Source: an uncultured Collinsella sp. (GTDB lineage: Bacteria > Actinomycetota > Coriobacteriia > Coriobacteriales > Coriobacteriaceae). Taken from it: a stretch of 17,059 bases of DNA. The notes under the pieces are model-generated. The model was not told the origin of the DNA. It saw only the letters and a list, made by a program, of their open reading frames with translations, and searched no databases. Each line of letters opens with the position of its first letter. Positions within the stretch are counted from its first letter, which is position 1. A program made the translations under genes and the position numbers. The stretch is from NCBI GenBank assembly GCA_900544755.1, contig UQWQ01000047.1, positions 1-17,059 of the forward strand. The letters run 5' to 3'. Below are positions 15,602 through 17,059 of the stretch, in pieces.

Positions 15602-16429
15602 ATGGCCTTCGCAGAAAAGCTCATTGCTGTCCGTCGCGCCCATCATCTTACCCAAGAGCAACTCGCCGCCAAGCTCTTCGTCACACGCCAAGCCGTCAGC
15701 CGTTGGGAACGCGGCGAAGTCACACCGGGCATCGACATGATGAAGCTCATTGCCGCCATAACCGGAGAACCGCTGTCCCACCTGCTCGAAATGCCCGAGC
15801 ACTATTGTCAGAGCTGCGGCATGATACTCACGCCCAACGACTGCGGCACCGACGCCACGGGCGCCACGACCGACCATTACTGCAAGTGGTGCTACGAGCA
15901 CGGCAAGTACACCTACGACACCACGATGGAGGCAATGATCGAGGATTGTGCCCCGCGCCTGGCACAAAACACCGGCATGTCGCTCGACGAGGCCGTCTCA
16001 CTCATGGGTGCCGTCTTGCCGCAGCTGGAGCGCTGGCGCGCCGTGCAGGAAAACGAGGAGCGCTTCGGCGCCGAGGCGCGGGCGCGCTATGGCGACGAGG
16101 CTGTCGATGCAGCAAACGAGGCACTGCTGGGCATGGACCCCGAGACATGGAACGACATGAAGGAACTTGAACGCGCTGTTCTGGGCCAGCTCTCGATTGC
16201 CATGGGCGATGGCGAACCGGAAGGCAGCGAGGCCCGCAAGCTTGTAGCAATGCACCGTCGATGGATTGGCCTTAACTGGGGACACGAGCCCCAAGACGAA
16301 GCATACCTGGGCCTCGCCCACGGCTATCTTGCCGATCAGCGCTTTGTTGACTACTACGACAAGCCCTGCGGCACCGGCGCCACGGCGTTTCTGGTACAGG
16401 CAATCGAGTCGTCGTTGACGCGTGCATAG
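15602..16429 (+). CDS. XRE-family regulator with zinc ribbon and TipAS-like C-terminal region
   Basis: 275-residue cytosolic protein of three parts. Residues 5-58 form an XRE (HTH_3) DNA-binding domain (LTQEQLAAKLFVTRQAVSRW). Residues 66-116 hold a putative zinc ribbon with C69/C72 and C94/C97 (CQSCG and CKWC) and the conserved EHGKYTYDTTMEAMIEDC tail. The remainder (about 150-275, with RYGDEAV, W..M..LE and WIGLNW..) resembles TipAS, the antibiotic-binding domain of TipA-like MerR regulators. Here an XRE rather than a MerR domain is attached, so the natural inference is a drug- or metabolite-responsive regulator. AAGGAG lies 5 bases before the ATG. The frame upstream to 15308 lacks a start signal and overlaps trmO. 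The glutaredoxin gene follows after 51 bp. Confidence 0.85.
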   Translation: MAFAEKLIAVRRAHHLTQEQLAAKLFVTRQAVSRWERGEVTPGIDMMKLIAAITGEPLSHLLEMPEHYCQSCGMILTPNDCGTDATGATTDHYCKWCYEHGKYTYDTTMEAMIEDCAPRLAQNTGMSLDEAVSLMGAVLPQLERWRAVQENEERFGAEARARYGDEAVDAANEALLGMDPETWNDMKELERAVLGQLSIAMGDGEPEGSEARKLVAMHRRWIGLNWGHEPQDEAYLGLAHGYLADQRFVDYYDKPCGTGATAFLVQAIESSLTRA

Positions 16430-16480
16430 ACCGCGGCGGCTTTGGGTATTTCAATCGAAACCTCAACCGATTGGAGACCT

Positions 16481-16726
16481 ATGGCTACTGATCACGAGCT
16501 CGCGCTCTACGTTATGACCGGCTGCCCGTATTGCATAAAGGTCAAGCGTTTCCTGGCCGATAACGGCGTGACCATCCCCGAGCGTAATATCTCGACCGAT
16601 TCCGATGCCGAGCAGACGCTCATCGCCGTCGGCGGAAAGCGCCAAGTTCCCTGCCTGTTCATTGACGGCACGCCACTCTACGAGTCGGGCGACATCATCG
16701 CGTGGATACAGAAGAACCTGCTCTAG
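16481..16726 (+). CDS. Glutaredoxin-family small thiol-redox protein
   Basis: 81-residue cytosolic thioredoxin-fold protein. The active site is CPYC (15-18) near the N-terminus, with the cis-proline segment QVPCLFIDG (about 55-63) and the GD.I..W motif that contacts glutathione in glutaredoxins. It would reduce disulfides or glutathionylated/mixed disulfide targets; the reductant in this organism is unknown (Coriobacteriia often lack glutathione). An extra cysteine follows the cis-proline. The ATG at 16481 follows TTGGAG; an in-frame TTG at 16442 adds an unlikely 13-residue tail. It lies 51 bp after the HTH-TipAS gene. Confidence 0.9.
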   Translation: MATDHELALYVMTGCPYCIKVKRFLADNGVTIPERNISTDSDAEQTLIAVGGKRQVPCLFIDGTPLYESGDIIAWIQKNLL

Positions 16727-16779
16727 CGTTCTATTGCGGTCGGCCGGCCCCAACGCACAAACCCATACGGCACAAACAT

Positions 16780-16832
16780 GTACGTCAGCATCCAAAGTCG
16801 ATATTTTTCGACATCTTTGGATGCTGACGTAC
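16780..16832. repeat. 18-bp perfect inverted repeat (long hairpin) after the glutaredoxin gene
   Basis: The left arm (16780-16797, beginning GTACGTCAGCATCC) pairs exactly with 16815-16832. Within the loop TCGA (16798-16801) can pair with TCGA (16808-16811), leaving a bulge of 3 bases. It lies about 54 bp after the glutaredoxin stop. There is no T-run directly after the stem (AGCTATTTG), so an intrinsic terminator role is only possible. The length and symmetry equally fit a repeat element, and the half-REP copy follows 15 bp later. Confidence 0.65.
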
Positions 16833-16846
16833 AGCTATTTGTGGGC

Positions 16847-16876
16847 AGTCGTTGGGGACGTTCTTAAATGACTAGT
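16847..16876. repeat. Half copy of the REP-like repeat
   Basis: This 30-bp stretch matches 6658-6687 at 29 of 30 positions (core TTGGGGACGTTCTT then AAATGACTAGT). The one difference, G for A at 16851, keeps a G-U pair with the AATGACT arm of the small internal hairpin. No right arm is present, so it is a single unit rather than the full inverted pair. Confidence 0.75.
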
Positions 16877-16879
16877 TAC

Positions 16880-16909
16880 TTGTATTTTTGTCTACAAAAT
16901 TGTATACAA
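16880..16909 (+). promoter_or_regulatory. Promoter overlapped by two TTGTnTACAA palindromes
   Basis: TTGTAT (16880-16885) and TATACA (16903-16908) are spaced by 17 bp and make a good SigA-type promoter. TTGTCTACAA (16888-16897) and the perfect palindrome TTGTATACAA (16900-16909) lie 12 bp apart, the second over the -10. Palindromes of this kind are bound by GntR-family repressors in many bacteria. I infer a repressed promoter for the genes to the right; the regulator is not identified. Confidence 0.55.
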
Positions 16910-16925
16910 AAAGAGAAGCCGCCTC

Positions 16926-17033
16926 ATGGAGCTCATCGCTCGATGTTGCCCCGATCGGGATGGTTACATCATTTACCACGCCCTTGTCCCTCCTACGCGC
17001 AAGGTGCTCAGGGAAATCGGAATCGATCGATAG
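16926..17033 (+). CDS. Small hypothetical ORF, 35 residues
   Basis: Starts at ATG 16926 with MELIARCCPDRDG and ends at TAG 17031-17033. It begins about 11 bases after the predicted transcription start and has only a weak AGAGAAG ribosome site. Its stop overlaps the AGGAGG of the next start (ATG at 17042), an arrangement that would allow translational coupling or leader-peptide control. The peptide has two adjacent cysteines and no recognised domain. It could be a real small protein, a leader peptide, or just an untranslated leader of the next gene. Confidence 0.35.
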   Translation: MELIARCCPDRDGYIIYHALVPPTRKVLREIGIDR

Positions 17034-17041
17034 GAGGCGCT

Positions 17042-17059
17042 ATGGACGCTAAACAGCTC
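17042..17059 (+). CDS. Start of a gene cut by the right edge
   Basis: ATG at 17042 preceded by AGGAGG (17032-17037) with a 4-base gap; only six codons (M-D-A-K-Q-L) are in the window. The strong ribosome site and the promoter-operator region upstream suggest a real gene, but its product cannot be identified. Confidence 0.5.

Noticed and set aside
15461..15967. N-terminal extension of TrmO to residue 414
   Set aside because: The extra part overlaps the opposite HTH gene and its promoter, and TrmO homologues start at about 15460.

Overview
The window is a stretch of high-GC, gene-dense chromosome. I infer a Gram-positive gut actinobacterium of class Coriobacteriia (Collinsella or a close relative) from GC-rich third positions, AAGGAG/GAAAGGA-type ribosome sites, several GTG starts, a lipobox lipoprotein and the overall gene style. 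No 16S or other decisive marker is present, so the taxon is a guess. There is no phage, IS transposase, CRISPR array, tRNA or rRNA.

Left part (1-4065): a partial peptide-chain release factor 3 gene (prfC) on the minus strand diverges from a plus-strand operon. The operon holds a YtrA-type GntR repressor, an ABC ATPase and an ABC-2 permease with tight spacing (23 bp, then a 4-bp overlap). A drug/metabolite-type transporter made of two very similar halves follows. The 308-bp divergent region has no gene; it carries a good promoter, two palindromes near it and an unexplained 15-bp perfect inverted repeat.

Minus-strand block (4160-6585): a small two-TM potassium channel, a LOG-family (TIGR00730) nucleotide-monophosphate phosphoribohydrolase and a ClC-family chloride channel are read in that order. 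The divergent gap to the next block (6586-6798) holds a REP/BIME-like inverted repeat. Half of that element recurs near the right end of the window.

Signalling block (6799-13253): a 934-residue EvgS-like hybrid histidine kinase with two extracytoplasmic solute-binding (Venus-flytrap) domains is followed by a flavin-binding PNPOx-like protein. Facing them is a two-gene operon with the same logic in split form: a solute-binding lipoprotein whose stop overlaps the start of a second hybrid kinase. A strong bidirectional terminator separates the convergent units. Both kinases end in a receiver domain; no HPt protein or DNA-binding response regulator lies in the window.

Right part (13396-17059): a MalY/PatB-type C-S lyase/aminotransferase and TrmO (tRNA t6A37 methyltransferase) lie on the minus strand. 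Divergent from them are a regulator with HTH, zinc-ribbon and TipAS-like regions and a small glutaredoxin. The last 330 bp hold a long hairpin, the half-copy of the REP-like repeat, a promoter overlapped by two TTGTnTACAA palindromes, a 35-residue ORF, and the start of another gene cut by the window edge.

Nothing here is clearly a wholly new system. The best candidates for follow-up are the pair of fused and split solute-sensing kinases, the dispersed inverted repeat, and the operator-controlled small ORF at the right edge.
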